Assembly (NCBI GenBank): GCA_965653225.1
Contig: CBFGZI010000006.1
Span: 1-59,198 of the forward strand
Direction of reading: 5' to 3'
DNA from: JALZDI01 sp965653225
Lineage (GTDB): Bacteria > Actinomycetota > Actinomycetes > Propionibacteriales > Nocardioidaceae
Length of the DNA stretch: 59,198 bases
Notes under the pieces: generated by a model
Database searches by the model: none
Told to the model about the DNA's origin: nothing
What the model saw: only the letters and a program-made list of their open reading frames with translations
Translations under genes and position numbers: made by a program
Shown: in pieces, positions 11,541 through 19,486 of the stretch
Layout of the letters: the number at the start of each line of letters is the position of its first letter
Position numbering within the stretch: position 1 is the stretch's first letter

Positions 11541-12173
11541 ATGGAGCCTTCGGAGGGGTACATGGTGGCCGGCGCGCCCCCGGTGGGCGTCGGCCCGCAC
11601 CCGCGGCCGTGGCCCGACGACGACCGGCTCGACCCCGACCTGCTCGCGCACGGCGACAGGCGCAACGTGGCCGACCGGTACCGCTACTGGCGGGTGGAGG
11701 CGATCGTCGCCGACCTGGACGCGCGCCGGCACCCCTTCCACGTGGCCATCGAGAACTGGCAGCACGACTTCAACATCGGCTCGATCGTGCGTACGGCCAA
11801 CGCGTTCCTGGCCGCGCAGGTGCACATCGTCGGCCGTCGCCGCTGGAACCGGCGCGGCGCGATGGTCACCGACCGCTACCAGCACATCCGCCACCACACC
11901 GGCCTCGACGACCTGGTCGCGTGGGCGCACGAGGAGGGGCTGCCGCTGCTCGGCGTCGACAACCTGCCCGGCGCACACCCGCTGGAGACGTACGACCTGC
12001 CGCGTGCGTGCGTGCTGCTGTTCGGGCAGGAGGGCCCGGGGCTGTCCGACGCCGCACGGACCGCCTGCGACGCCACCCTGTCGATCGCACAGTTCGGCTC
12101 CACCCGGTCGATCAACGCCTCCGCCGCGGCGGCCATCGCGATGCACGCCTGGGTACGCCAGCACACCACCTGA
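11541..12173 (+). CDS. SpoU/TrmH family RNA 2'-O-methyltransferase
   Basis: SpoU (SPOUT) enzymes methylate a ribose 2'-OH of tRNA or rRNA using SAM bound in a C-terminal knot. Three motifs can be recognised in this 210-aa protein: motif 1 (FNIGSIVRTANAF, with the catalytic Arg), motif 2 (CVLLFGQEGPGLS) and motif 3 (STRSINASAAAAIAMHAW). Motif 3 differs slightly from the usual SLNVSVA pattern but keeps the Asn. A related gene (spoU) occurs near pyrE and dedA in Mycobacterium. The target RNA cannot be inferred. ATG start with no Shine-Dalgarno. Confidence 0.9.
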   Translation: MEPSEGYMVAGAPPVGVGPHPRPWPDDDRLDPDLLAHGDRRNVADRYRYWRVEAIVADLDARRHPFHVAIENWQHDFNIGSIVRTANAFLAAQVHIVGRRRWNRRGAMVTDRYQHIRHHTGLDDLVAWAHEEGLPLLGVDNLPGAHPLETYDLPRACVLLFGQEGPGLSDAARTACDATLSIAQFGSTRSINASAAAAIAMHAWVRQHTT

Positions 12174-12274
12174 GGGCCGGGGTGTTTGCGCGATGCCAGC
12201 GCGAGGTGAGCCACCTTCGCGTCGACCCCGTGTAGTCGACCCTGTGTAAACGTGCCACGCCGAGAGCCCGTCCC

Positions 12275-12280
12275 TAGAGT
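12275..12280 (+). promoter_or_regulatory. candidate -10 TAGAGT, leaderless flavoprotein gene
   Basis: TAGAGT lies 6 nt before the ATG at 12287. Confidence 0.5.
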
Positions 12281-12286
12281 GAGCGC

Positions 12287-13636
12287 ATGACCGAGCGACT
12301 CGTGGTGATCGGCGGCGACGCCGCCGGGATGACCGCGGCGAGCCACGCCAAGCGGCTCCGCGGTGACGACCTCGAGGTGGTGGTGCTCGAGCAGGGGCCG
12401 TTCACGTCTTACTCCGCCTGCGGCATCCCCTACTGGCTGGCCGGCGACGTCGACCGGGCGGACGACCTGGTCGTGCGGACTCCCCAGGAGCACCGCACCC
12501 GCGGGATCGACGTGCGCCTGCACGCACGCGCCACCGGGATCGACCTCGACAGCCGCCGGGTCGACGTCGCGGGCACCGACGCGGTCGGCTACGACCAGCT
12601 GCTGATCGCCACCGGCGCGACGCCGCTGCGGCCGGACCTGCCCGGCCTGAAGGCGCCCAACGTGCTGGGCGTCCAGACCCTCGACGACGGCGCGCACGCG
12701 ATGCAGGTGCTGCGCGCCCGCGAGCCCGGCGCACACGAGGCGGTCGTCGTCGGCGGCGGGTACATCGGCATCGAGATGGCCGAGGCGCTGGTGCGGCGCG
12801 GGTACCACGTCACGGTCGTCGACAGGGCCCCGCAGCCGATGACCACGCTCGACCCCGAGCTCGGCCGGCTGGTCGCGAAGGCGATGCAGGGCATGGGCAT
12901 CGACCTCGCCTGCGGAGTGGGGGTCGAGGAGATCGAGACCGACGACACCGGGAGGGCCACCGGCGTGCGCGCCGGAGGCACGACGTTCCCCGCCGATGTC
13001 GTCGTGCTGGGCATGGGCGTTCGCCCGGCCACCGACCTCGCCCGCGAGGCCGGTCTGCCGCTCGGCGACAGCGGGGGCGTACGCGTCGACGAGCGGATGC
13101 AGGTCGAGGGACACGACCGGGTCTGGGCGGCCGGCGACTGCGTCGAGACTTGGGACCGGGTCGCGCTGCGGTGGACGCACGTGCCGCTGGGCACGCACGC
13201 CAACAAGCAGGGCCTGGTCGCCGGGGCGTGCCTGGGTGGCCGGGACGCGAGGTTCCCGGGGGTGGTCAAGACCGCGATGAGCAAGGTCTGCGAGCTGGAG
13301 GTGGCGCGCACCGGCCTGGGGGAGGCGGAGGCGGAGGAGCTCGGCCGCGACGTGCTCACCGCGACCATCGAGACCACCACCCGCTCCGGGTACATGCCCG
13401 AGACCCAGCCGATGACGGTGAAGCTGCTGTGCGAGCGCGTCGACGGGCGTCTGCTGGGCGCGCAGATCGTCGGTCGCGAGGGCTCGGCCATCCGCATCGA
13501 CACCTGCGCGACCGCGCTGTGGGTGGGGATGACGGCCGGCGACCTGATGATGAGCGACCTCGGCTACGCACCGCCGTTCTCGTCGGTGTGGGACCCGGTG
13601 CAGGTGGCCGCCCGGGCGCTGGTCTCGCAGCTGTGA
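12287..13636 (+). CDS. FAD/NAD(P) disulfide reductase, CoA-disulfide-reductase/NADH-oxidase type
   Basis: The 449-aa protein is a flavin-dependent pyridine-nucleotide oxidoreductase. Residues 5-25 form the FAD Rossmann motif (VVIGGDAAGMTAASHA). A single redox Cys sits in SYSACGIPYW (Cys45), as in CoA-disulfide reductases and water-forming NADH oxidases. A second Rossmann fold binds NAD(P)H (VVVGGGYIGIEMAEAL), and the FAD-binding segment is VWAAGDC. The C-terminal dimer domain ends in DLGYAPPFSSVWDP, a family hallmark. No rhodanese domain is present. Mycothiol rather than CoA is the main thiol in actinobacteria, so the true substrate is uncertain. fba follows 99 nt downstream. Confidence 0.88.
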   Translation: MTERLVVIGGDAAGMTAASHAKRLRGDDLEVVVLEQGPFTSYSACGIPYWLAGDVDRADDLVVRTPQEHRTRGIDVRLHARATGIDLDSRRVDVAGTDAVGYDQLLIATGATPLRPDLPGLKAPNVLGVQTLDDGAHAMQVLRAREPGAHEAVVVGGGYIGIEMAEALVRRGYHVTVVDRAPQPMTTLDPELGRLVAKAMQGMGIDLACGVGVEEIETDDTGRATGVRAGGTTFPADVVVLGMGVRPATDLAREAGLPLGDSGGVRVDERMQVEGHDRVWAAGDCVETWDRVALRWTHVPLGTHANKQGLVAGACLGGRDARFPGVVKTAMSKVCELEVARTGLGEAEAEELGRDVLTATIETTTRSGYMPETQPMTVKLLCERVDGRLLGAQIVGREGSAIRIDTCATALWVGMTAGDLMMSDLGYAPPFSSVWDPVQVAARALVSQL

Positions 13637-13735
13637 GGGCCGGGCCCACCGGGGCTCGGCGGCCGGTGCGGGCACGGAATAGTGTGGGCGGAGGCACACA
13701 CGTAGACGGTCCAGTCGTACCGAGGAGTAGCTCCG

Positions 13736-14770
13736 ATGCCCATTGCCACCCCCGAGGTGTACGCCGAGATGCTGGACAAGGCCAAGCGCGAGCGCTTCGC
13801 CTACCCCGCGATCAACGTGACCTCGTCGCAGACCCTGCACGCGGCGTTGCGCGGCTTCTCCGAGGCCGGCTCCGACGGCATCGTGCAGGTCTCGACCGGA
13901 GGCGCGGACTACCTCTCCGGTCCGTCGGTCAAGAACATGGTGTCCGGGTCGGTGGCCTTCGCCGCGTTCGCCGACGAGGTGGCGAAGAACTACCCGGTCA
14001 ACGTCGCGCTGCACACCGACCACTGCCCCAAGGACAAGCTCGACGGGTTCGTCCGGCCGCTGCTGGAGATCTCCGCCGAGCGCGTGCAGCGCGGGGGGAA
14101 CCCGTTGTTCCAGTCGCACATGTGGGACGGCTCGGCGGTGGAGCTGGAGGAGAACCTCTCCATCGCGCGCGACCTGCTGGAGAAGGCCCACGCGGCCAAG
14201 GTCGTGCTCGAGATCGAGATCGGCATCGTCGGCGGCGAGGAGGACGGCATCGTCGGCGAGATGGACGAGAAGCTGTACTCCGCACCCGGTGACGCCGTAC
14301 GCGCGGCCGAGGTGCTCGGACTCGGCGAGAACGGCCGGTTCATGGCCGCGCTGACGTTCGGCAACGTGCACGGTGTCTACAAGCCCGGCAACGTCAAGCT
14401 GCGCCCGGAGATCCTGAAGGAGGCTCAGGCGGCGGTCGCCGCCAAGCACGGGCTCGACGACGACGCGAAGCCGTTCGACCTGGTGTTCCACGGCGGCTCG
14501 GGCTCGCTGCTGGAGGAGATCCGGCAGACCCTCGACTACGGCGTGGTGAAGATGAACGTCGACACCGACACCCAGTACGCCTTCACCCGCGCGGTCGCCG
14601 GCCACATGTTCACCAACTACGACGGCGTGCTCAAGGTCGACAACGAGGTCGGCAACAAGAAGGCCTACGACCCGCGCTCGTGGGGCAAGGCCGCCGAGCA
14701 GTCCATGGCCGACCGCGTCGTCGAGGCCTGCGAGAGCCTCCGCTCCACCGGGACCTCGCTGTCCAAGTAG
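13736..14770 (+). CDS. fba: class II fructose-bisphosphate aldolase
   Basis: This zinc-dependent aldolase splits fructose-1,6-bisphosphate into glyceraldehyde-3-P and DHAP in glycolysis, and runs in reverse in gluconeogenesis. The 344-aa protein has YPAINVTSSQTL, the first zinc/catalytic site LHTDHCPKDK, the cation segment EIEIGIVGGEEDG, FGNVHGVYKPGNVKL with a zinc His, FHGGSGS with the other zinc His, and KMNVDTDTQYAF for phosphate and base binding. The start ATG is preceded by GAGGAGTAG. Gene content nearby (DedA, DUF3151, purA) matches the fba region of Mycobacterium. The GlcNAc genes next door feed fructose-6-P into the same pathway. Confidence 0.97.
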   Translation: MPIATPEVYAEMLDKAKRERFAYPAINVTSSQTLHAALRGFSEAGSDGIVQVSTGGADYLSGPSVKNMVSGSVAFAAFADEVAKNYPVNVALHTDHCPKDKLDGFVRPLLEISAERVQRGGNPLFQSHMWDGSAVELEENLSIARDLLEKAHAAKVVLEIEIGIVGGEEDGIVGEMDEKLYSAPGDAVRAAEVLGLGENGRFMAALTFGNVHGVYKPGNVKLRPEILKEAQAAVAAKHGLDDDAKPFDLVFHGGSGSLLEEIRQTLDYGVVKMNVDTDTQYAFTRAVAGHMFTNYDGVLKVDNEVGNKKAYDPRSWGKAAEQSMADRVVEACESLRSTGTSLSK

Positions 14771-14794
14771 CGCCGCGTGGGGCGTGCGCAGCAT

Positions 14795-14825
14795 TGACGC
14801 GCCGGCCAGGATTTATGGCGCGTCA
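14795..14825. terminator. bidirectional terminator hairpin between fba and HAD gene
   Basis: TGACGCGCC (14795-14803) pairs perfectly with GGCGCGTCA (14817-14825) around a 13-nt AT-containing loop. It sits between two convergent genes, 25 nt after fba, so it can serve both. Confidence 0.7.
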
Positions 14826-14841
14826 CCGCAAGGTGGGCGGC

Positions 14842-15516
14842 TCAGTTGCGGGGGACGTCGGTGAGGTCGACCAGCGTGTCCACGACGTGGTGGGCACCCG
14901 CCGCGCGCAGCGCCTCGGCGTTGGACGTGGTGAGCACCCCGATCACCCGCCCGATCCCCGCGTTCGCCGCGGCGGTCACGCCCGAGACGGAGTCCTCGAA
15001 CGCCGCGACGTGTGCCGGGACGACACCCAGCCGGTCGCACGCGGCGAGGTAGCCCTCCGGGTCGGGCTTGCCCGCGGTGACGTCCTGGCCGGTCACCACC
15101 ACGCTGACCAGGTCGGCCACGCCGACGTAGTCCAGCGCCTCGTCGACCCAGTCCCGTTTGGCGGACGTGACGACCGCGACCGGTATGCCGGCCGCATGCA
15201 CGCTGCGCACGAGCTCGGCGGCACCGGGCACCGCGTCCGGCTCGAGCGTCACCGACGCGAGGTGCGTGAGGACCTCGTCGAGCAGCTCCTCCGGGTCCTC
15301 GTCGCGCCAGGGACCGTCGACGGAGCGGAACGCGTCGGCGCCCCGCCGGCCGACGAAGTGTGAGACATAGGTCTGCTCCGAGACCTGCCATCCGCGCGAG
15401 TCGAAGAACGACGTCCACGCCGCCCGGTGCACCGGCTCGCTGTCGACCAGCGTGCCGTCGAGGTCGAACAGCGCGGCGTCGACCTCGCTCAGATCGGGAA
15501 GCTCTGCGCGGTTCAC
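14842..15516 (-). CDS. HAD-superfamily phosphatase, beta-phosphoglucomutase-like
   Basis: This 224-aa HAD hydrolase has the nucleophile motif FDLDGTLVDSE (Asp18 and Asp20), the cap-type motif VTSAKRDW, the lysine in AGKPDPEGYL and the acidic FEDSVSGVTAA. It is of the beta-phosphoglucomutase / sugar-phosphate phosphatase type. It is the last gene of the leftward GlcNAc operon. Its GTG start (15514-15516) overlaps the stop of the EIIA gene in a GTGA quartet, and I chose that start for this reason. It may dephosphorylate sugar phosphates that accumulate during PTS uptake; this is inferred from context. Confidence 0.88.
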   Translation of the reverse strand: MNRAELPDLSEVDAALFDLDGTLVDSEPVHRAAWTSFFDSRGWQVSEQTYVSHFVGRRGADAFRSVDGPWRDEDPEELLDEVLTHLASVTLEPDAVPGAAELVRSVHAAGIPVAVVTSAKRDWVDEALDYVGVADLVSVVVTGQDVTAGKPDPEGYLAACDRLGVVPAHVAAFEDSVSGVTAAANAGIGRVIGVLTTSNAEALRAAGAHHVVDTLVDLTDVPRN

Positions 15517-15977
15517 AGCGACAGCGTGAACAGGTGCGCGCCGGTCTCGATGTCGCCGGGCTCGGCGAGCTGGCTCAGAGCCTCGGGCTTGGCGTCCAGC
15601 GCGACCACCGGGCACACCGGCGAGCGTCCGCCGGCCTCCACCTCGGCCGGGTCCCAGCCGACGATCCGCTGCCCGGCCGTCACGTCCGCGCCCTCGTCGA
15701 CGTACAGCGTGAAGCCCTCGCCGCGCAGCTTGACCGTGTCGATGCCCAGGTGCACCAGGACACCGGCGCCACCCTCCGGCAGCACCGCCACCACCACGAA
15801 CGCGTGCGGGTGCAGCTTGACCAGCCGGCCGTCGATCGGCGACACCACGTCGATGCGCTCGCGCGGCGGGTCGACCGCGATGCCGGGTCCGACGATCGAC
15901 CCCGAGAACACCGGGTCGGGGACGTCCTGCATGGGCACCACGCGACCCGGGAGGGGTGCGAGGACGGACAGCTTCAC
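15513..15977 (-). CDS. PTS glucose-family enzyme IIA
   Basis: This 154-aa protein is the soluble IIA phosphocarrier of the glucose/GlcNAc PTS family. It takes phosphate from HPr and passes it to IIB. It begins LSVLAPLPGRV. It has the two active-site histidines expected for Crr-type domains: His58 in LHPHAFVV, and the phosphorylated His76 in VLVHLGIDTVKL. It then continues with GFTLYVDEGADVTAGQ. The GTG start overlaps the EIIB stop (GTGA). An in-frame extension upstream would fully overlap EIIB and is rejected. HPr and enzyme I are not in this window. Confidence 0.93.
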   Translation of the reverse strand: MKLSVLAPLPGRVVPMQDVPDPVFSGSIVGPGIAVDPPRERIDVVSPIDGRLVKLHPHAFVVVAVLPEGGAGVLVHLGIDTVKLRGEGFTLYVDEGADVTAGQRIVGWDPAEVEAGGRSPVCPVVALDAKPEALSQLAEPGDIETGAHLFTLSL

Positions 15978-16207
15978 AGCAGGTCCTCGATGTCGCTGGC
16001 GATCGTGTCGGCCTCCGGCCCCAGCACCACCTGGATCACGCTGCCGGCCCGCATCACACCGTGCGCGCCCGCGGCCTTCAGGGCGGCATCGTCGACCAGC
16101 GACGCGTCCTCGACCTCGGTGCGCAGCCGGGTGATGCACGGTTCGATCTCGATGATGTTGTCTGCGCCGCCGAGGCCGGCGACCAGCTTCTCTGCCTGGG
16201 TGCTCAC
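15974..16207 (-). CDS. PTS glucose/GlcNAc-family enzyme IIB
   Basis: This 77-aa stand-alone IIB domain carries the phosphocysteine in EIEPCITRLRTEV (Cys24), which donates phosphate to the incoming sugar bound by IIC. It also has the conserved VMRAGSVIQVVLGPEAD strand-loop. The GTG start is preceded by GGAGGTAA at good spacing. It lies 61 nt after the SIS gene and overlaps the EIIA start by 4 nt. Separate IIB, IIA and IIC polypeptides for N-acetylglucosamine are known in streptomycetes. The matching IIC is the divergent gene at 19483-20790. Confidence 0.93.
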   Translation of the reverse strand: MSTQAEKLVAGLGGADNIIEIEPCITRLRTEVEDASLVDDAALKAAGAHGVMRAGSVIQVVLGPEADTIASDIEDLL

Positions 16208-16268
16208 TGCTTACCTCCGACGTACGGGCTGTGCTCGCGATGACTGTTGTGATGGCTCGTCTGGTGTC

Positions 16269-17354
16269 TTAGCGCTGGTGTCCAGGGCTGGTCTCTAGGC
16301 CTGCGCGGTCGGTCTGGGTGACCTTGGAGAGGCCGCGAGGTGTGTCGGGGTCGAGGCCGAGCCGGCGCGCCAGCGACTCGACCACCAGCTGGCCGGGCCC
16401 GACCAGAGCCAGCGGGGCGACCGGCTCCGAGAGCCGCGGACCTGGCACCGCCACGTCGCATCGGGTACGGAAGCGATCGTCACCCCCGAAGCCTATGACC
16501 GTGGCGCCGCGCTCCCGCAGGTCGGCGGCCAGGTCGGACATGCCGGCCACCAGCGGCCCGTCGGCGGCGGAGACGAGAACGGCGGTCACACCGCCCCGCA
16601 CGATCGCGATCGGCCCGTGGCGCAGGTCGGCGTACGACAGGCCGCGTACCGGGCGCAGGCAGGTCTCCTCCAGCTTCAGCGCGACCTCCAGCGCCGTGCC
16701 GAGCACCAGCCCGCGGCCGGTCACCACCGTCGACTCCTCCGCGGCGAGCTGGGCGACCGCGTCGTCGACGCCCGCACGCCGGTCCAGCAGCGACCCGAGC
16801 TCGTCGGGCGCACGGCGCAGGTCGTCGTCGAGCCCCTGCGGGTGCGGCGCCAGCGCGGTGGCGAACACCGCCAGCGCGGCCAGCTGGGTGGTGTAGGACT
16901 TGGTGGCGGGTACGGCGACCTCGCGGCCGGCGCGGGTGACCAGTGCGACGTCGGCCTCCGCGGCCAGCGGGCTGTCGGGCTCGTTGGTCACCGCCACCGT
17001 TGCCGCGCCGCAGTCGCGGGCCCAGCGCTGGGTCTGCACGATCTCCTGCGTGCTGCCGGACTGGCTGAGCGCGACCACCACCGTGTCGGACAGGTCGTGC
17101 CTGCGCCGGTAGTGGGTGGCGACGCTGGGCGCGGCCAGCGCGGCGGACATCTCGCTGTGCGTCTCCAGCAGGTAGCGCCCGTACACCGCGGCGTTGTCGG
17201 AGGACCCGCGTGCCACCAGCAGCACGTGCCGACGGCCCCCGGCGAGCGTGCGCAGGTCGGCGCGCAGCGGCAGCAGGGCGTCGAGCGTGCGAGACAGCGC
17301 CGCCGGCTGCTCGGCGATCTCGCGGGCCATCACGCTGCTCGCCCCGGCGGTCAC
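16269..17354 (-). CDS. SIS-domain sugar-phosphate protein, probable glucosamine-6-P deaminase (NagB-II type)
   Basis: Two SIS sugar-isomerase domains make up this 361-aa protein. Motifs include LVARGSSDNAAVYGRY, the phosphate-binding SQSGSTQEIVQTQ, VPATKSYTTQ and, in the second domain, TALEVALKLEETC and ADLRHGPIAIV. It resembles the isomerase half of GlmS without the glutaminase domain, so it more likely deaminates glucosamine-6-P to fructose-6-P than makes it. It sits directly after nagA, with its GTG start overlapping the nagA stop (GTGA), so the two act in sequence. No NagB-I type deaminase is seen here. A related sugar-phosphate isomerase activity cannot be excluded. Confidence 0.85.
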   Translation of the reverse strand: MTAGASSVMAREIAEQPAALSRTLDALLPLRADLRTLAGGRRHVLLVARGSSDNAAVYGRYLLETHSEMSAALAAPSVATHYRRRHDLSDTVVVALSQSGSTQEIVQTQRWARDCGAATVAVTNEPDSPLAAEADVALVTRAGREVAVPATKSYTTQLAALAVFATALAPHPQGLDDDLRRAPDELGSLLDRRAGVDDAVAQLAAEESTVVTGRGLVLGTALEVALKLEETCLRPVRGLSYADLRHGPIAIVRGGVTAVLVSAADGPLVAGMSDLAADLRERGATVIGFGGDDRFRTRCDVAVPGPRLSEPVAPLALVGPGQLVVESLARRLGLDPDTPRGLSKVTQTDRAGLETSPGHQR

Positions 17355-18562
17355 CGCGTCGCCCCCGCGTGACCCGTCGCGGCCACCCCGCGCTGCTCGT
17401 GCGACCACACCAGTGCCCCCTCGACCCAGGTCGCGGATGCCCGCAGGTCCTCGCCCAGCCACACCATGTCGGCGGGACTCCCGGGTGCGAGCGTGCCCAG
17501 GTCGTGCCGGCCCACTGCGGCGGCGGGCACCCGGGTGGCCGCCTCGACCGCGGTCAGCAGGTCGACGCCGCAGTGGTGCACGGCGTTGGCCACCGCCTCG
17601 TCCATGCGCAGTGCCGACCCGGCGATCGCCCCGTCGGCACGCATCGGCGGCTCGCCCGGACGTACGTCGACCCGGTCTCCGCCGAGCTCGTAGGAGCCGG
17701 TGGGCATGCCCATGGCCGCGACCGCGTCGGTGACCAGCGCCATCCGTCCGGCGGCACAGCGGAACGCGACCTGCACCGCGGCCGCGGCCACGTGATGCAG
17801 GTCGGCGATCAGGCCGCAGGTCAGCCGGTCGTCGATGAGCGCGGCGCCGACGGTCCCCGGGTCGCGGTGCTGCAGCGGCCGCTGCGCGTTGTAGAGGTGG
17901 GTGAGCAGGGTCGCGCCGGCGTCGGCGGCCGCGTGCACGGTCTGCTGGTCGGCGTCGGTGTGCCCGACCGCCACGCGGACGCCCTGGGAGGTCAGCCGGC
18001 GTACGGCGTCGAGGGCGCCTTTGCGCTCCTGTGCCAGCGTGACGTACAGCAGGCGCCCGTCGCCGGCCTCGACCAGTGCGTCGACGTCCTGCGGCCTCGG
18101 GTCGCGCAGCAGGTCGGCGCGGTGCGCGCCGCGTCGTCGCTCGGCCAGGAACGGTCCCTCCAGGTGCATGCCGAGCGAGCGTGCGGCGCCGGTGGTGTCG
18201 CGCAGGTCGGTCTCCCGGCCGCGGTATGCGTGCAGTGCCGCGGCGAGGTCGTCGAGCGGGGCGGTGATCAGGGTCGGCACGTACGCCGTGGCTCCGGTGC
18301 TGGGCAGCATGCGGGCGACGTGGCGCCAGTCGTCGTCATCGGCGGCGGCGAAGTCGATCCCGAACGCCCCGTTGACCTGCATGTCCACCAGGCCGGGCGC
18401 GAGGACACCGGCGGGCAGCGCGGTGGTCTCGTCGGCCTGCTGCTGCACCCGCGCCGGTGGCTGTCCCTCGCCGTACTCCCGGACGCTCTGGTCGGCCAGC
18501 AGCCAGCCCGGGGAGCGCAACCGGCCGTCGGCGACCACCGCGGGCGCGGTGAGCAGGTGCAT
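17351..18562 (-). CDS. nagA: N-acetylglucosamine-6-phosphate deacetylase
   Basis: NagA removes acetate from GlcNAc-6-P, the first cytosolic step after PTS uptake. The 403-aa amidohydrolase has PGLVDMQVNGAFGIDF, the metal Glu in LGMHLEGPFL, AVGHTDAD with a metal His, LTHLYNAQRPLQHRDPG with the second metal His, the catalytic Asp in LVTDAVAAMG, and a late GTLAPGSPADMV typical of the superfamily. The usual THLFNAM is THLYNAQ here, a mild variation. ATG start with a strong GGAGGAG. It is the first gene of a five-gene leftward operon (nagA, SIS, EIIB, EIIA, HAD) and is divergent from the regulator. Confidence 0.95.
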   Translation of the reverse strand: MHLLTAPAVVADGRLRSPGWLLADQSVREYGEGQPPARVQQQADETTALPAGVLAPGLVDMQVNGAFGIDFAAADDDDWRHVARMLPSTGATAYVPTLITAPLDDLAAALHAYRGRETDLRDTTGAARSLGMHLEGPFLAERRRGAHRADLLRDPRPQDVDALVEAGDGRLLYVTLAQERKGALDAVRRLTSQGVRVAVGHTDADQQTVHAAADAGATLLTHLYNAQRPLQHRDPGTVGAALIDDRLTCGLIADLHHVAAAAVQVAFRCAAGRMALVTDAVAAMGMPTGSYELGGDRVDVRPGEPPMRADGAIAGSALRMDEAVANAVHHCGVDLLTAVEAATRVPAAAVGRHDLGTLAPGSPADMVWLGEDLRASATWVEGALVWSHEQRGVAATGHAGATR

Positions 18563-18614
18563 GCGGTCTCCTCCGGGCCAGCGGCGGCGTCGCCGGGTGC
18601 AGAGCGGGCGGTGC

Positions 18615-18643
18615 TTGACAGGACGTGTGACCTAGGTCATTGT
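18615..18643 (+). promoter_or_regulatory. candidate promoter of the GntR regulator / EIIC unit
   Basis: TTGACA (18615-18620) is a perfect -35. A 17-bp spacer is followed by CATTGT (18638-18643), a fair -10. A palindrome fills much of the spacer and a second one lies just downstream, the arrangement expected for a repressed promoter. Confidence 0.5.
18628..18639. promoter_or_regulatory. perfect 12-bp palindrome, candidate operator
   Basis: TGACCTAGGTCA is a perfect dyad inside the -35/-10 spacer of the divergent nag promoter region. Its centre (CTAG) resembles that of the DasR site (TGGTCTAGACCA), but the flanks differ. A regulator bound here would block the rightward promoter. Confidence 0.5.
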
Positions 18644-18653
18644 CTGACCCGGA

Positions 18654-18677
18654 CTGGACCGTACCAGTACGGTCCAG
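18654..18677. promoter_or_regulatory. 24-bp palindrome with 11-bp arms, candidate GntR/HutC operator
   Basis: CTGGACCGTAC (18654-18664) and GTACGGTCCAG (18667-18677) are perfect inverted arms around CA. Inside it, ACTGG-N6-CCAGT (18653-18668) keeps the outer bases of the DasR consensus. It lies 20 nt before the regulator start, in the region shared with nagA. It is a likely autoregulatory and operon operator, released by GlcN-6-P or GlcNAc-6-P if the regulator behaves like DasR/NagR. Confidence 0.6.
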
Positions 18678-18697
18678 CGCTGTCGAGAAAGGCAACC

Positions 18698-19486
18698 GTG
18701 ACCAGTCAGACCCGGCCGACCAGGCTCACCAAGCTGGCGGACGGACCCGTGCCCAAGCACGTGCAGCTGCGCGAGATCCTCGAGACCGCCGCGCGCGAGG
18801 ACCTCGTGCCGCACGCCTCGATCGGGTCCGAGCGCGAGCTGATGGTGCGCTACGGCGTGAGCCGCGCGACCGTGCGCGAGGCGGTGGGACAGCTGGTCAG
18901 CGACGGCGTGCTGTACCGCGTGCACGGCAAGGGCACGTTCGTGGCGCCGGCGCGGGTGGAGTCGCAGCTGCACCTGGCCTCGTTCACCGACGAGATGCGC
19001 CGGCGGGGCCTCGCGCCCACCACGGAGGTGCTCAAGGTCGCGCTGGGAAGCCCGCCCAGGCGTGCGCAGGTCGAGCTCGGCCTCGGCTCGGCCGACCGGG
19101 TCTGGTGCCTGGAGCGGCTGCGGGTCGCGGCGGGGGAGCCGATGGCGCTGGAGCTCGGCTGGTACCCCGAGCGGCTGCTGCCCGGCCTGGACCGGCACGA
19201 CCTGACCGCGTCGCTGTACACCCTGCTGGCCGGAACCTACGACCTGGTCATCGACTCCGGGCACCAGTCGGTGTGGGCCGAGTCGGCCGACGCGCACCAG
19301 GCCGGGCTGCTCGGCGTGCCGGTCGGCGCGCCGCTGATGGCGTTCCGTCGTACCTCGTCGGCCGGGCGTACGGCCGTCGAGCACAACCTGTCCTGGTACC
19401 GGGGTGACCGGTACCAGGTGCACATGTCACTGGACCGGGGACTGCGTCCGGTCCAGAACCGCACCCAAGGAGGAAGACCCACATGA
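18698..19486 (+). CDS. GntR/HutC-family regulator, DasR/NagR-like
   Basis: This 262-aa protein has an N-terminal GntR winged helix (VPKHVQLREILE, then SERELMVRYGVSRATVREAVGQLVSDG and HGKGTFVAP, read here in pieces). A C-terminal UTRA ligand domain of the HutC subfamily follows, with the characteristic GEPMALELGWYP and VGAPLMAFRRTSSAG. This domain usually senses a sugar phosphate. Long in-frame ORF upstream is antisense to nagA; I chose the GTG at 18698 because it begins right before the DNA-binding domain. Its stop overlaps the ATG of the EIIC gene (ATGA), so regulator and transporter are made together. It probably controls both divergent nag units. Confidence 0.88.
   Translation: MTSQTRPTRLTKLADGPVPKHVQLREILETAAREDLVPHASIGSERELMVRYGVSRATVREAVGQLVSDGVLYRVHGKGTFVAPARVESQLHLASFTDEMRRRGLAPTTEVLKVALGSPPRRAQVELGLGSADRVWCLERLRVAAGEPMALELGWYPERLLPGLDRHDLTASLYTLLAGTYDLVIDSGHQSVWAESADAHQAGLLGVPVGAPLMAFRRTSSAGRTAVEHNLSWYRGDRYQVHMSLDRGLRPVQNRTQGGRPT

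Noticed and set aside
11876..14794. 972-codon minus-strand frame opposite the flavoprotein and fba genes
   Set aside because: Both genes on the plus strand have complete family motifs; this frame has none.
16269..17354. SIS gene considered as GlmS
   Set aside because: There is no N-terminal glutaminase domain with a catalytic Cys, and the gene is coupled to nagA, so a deaminase role fits better.
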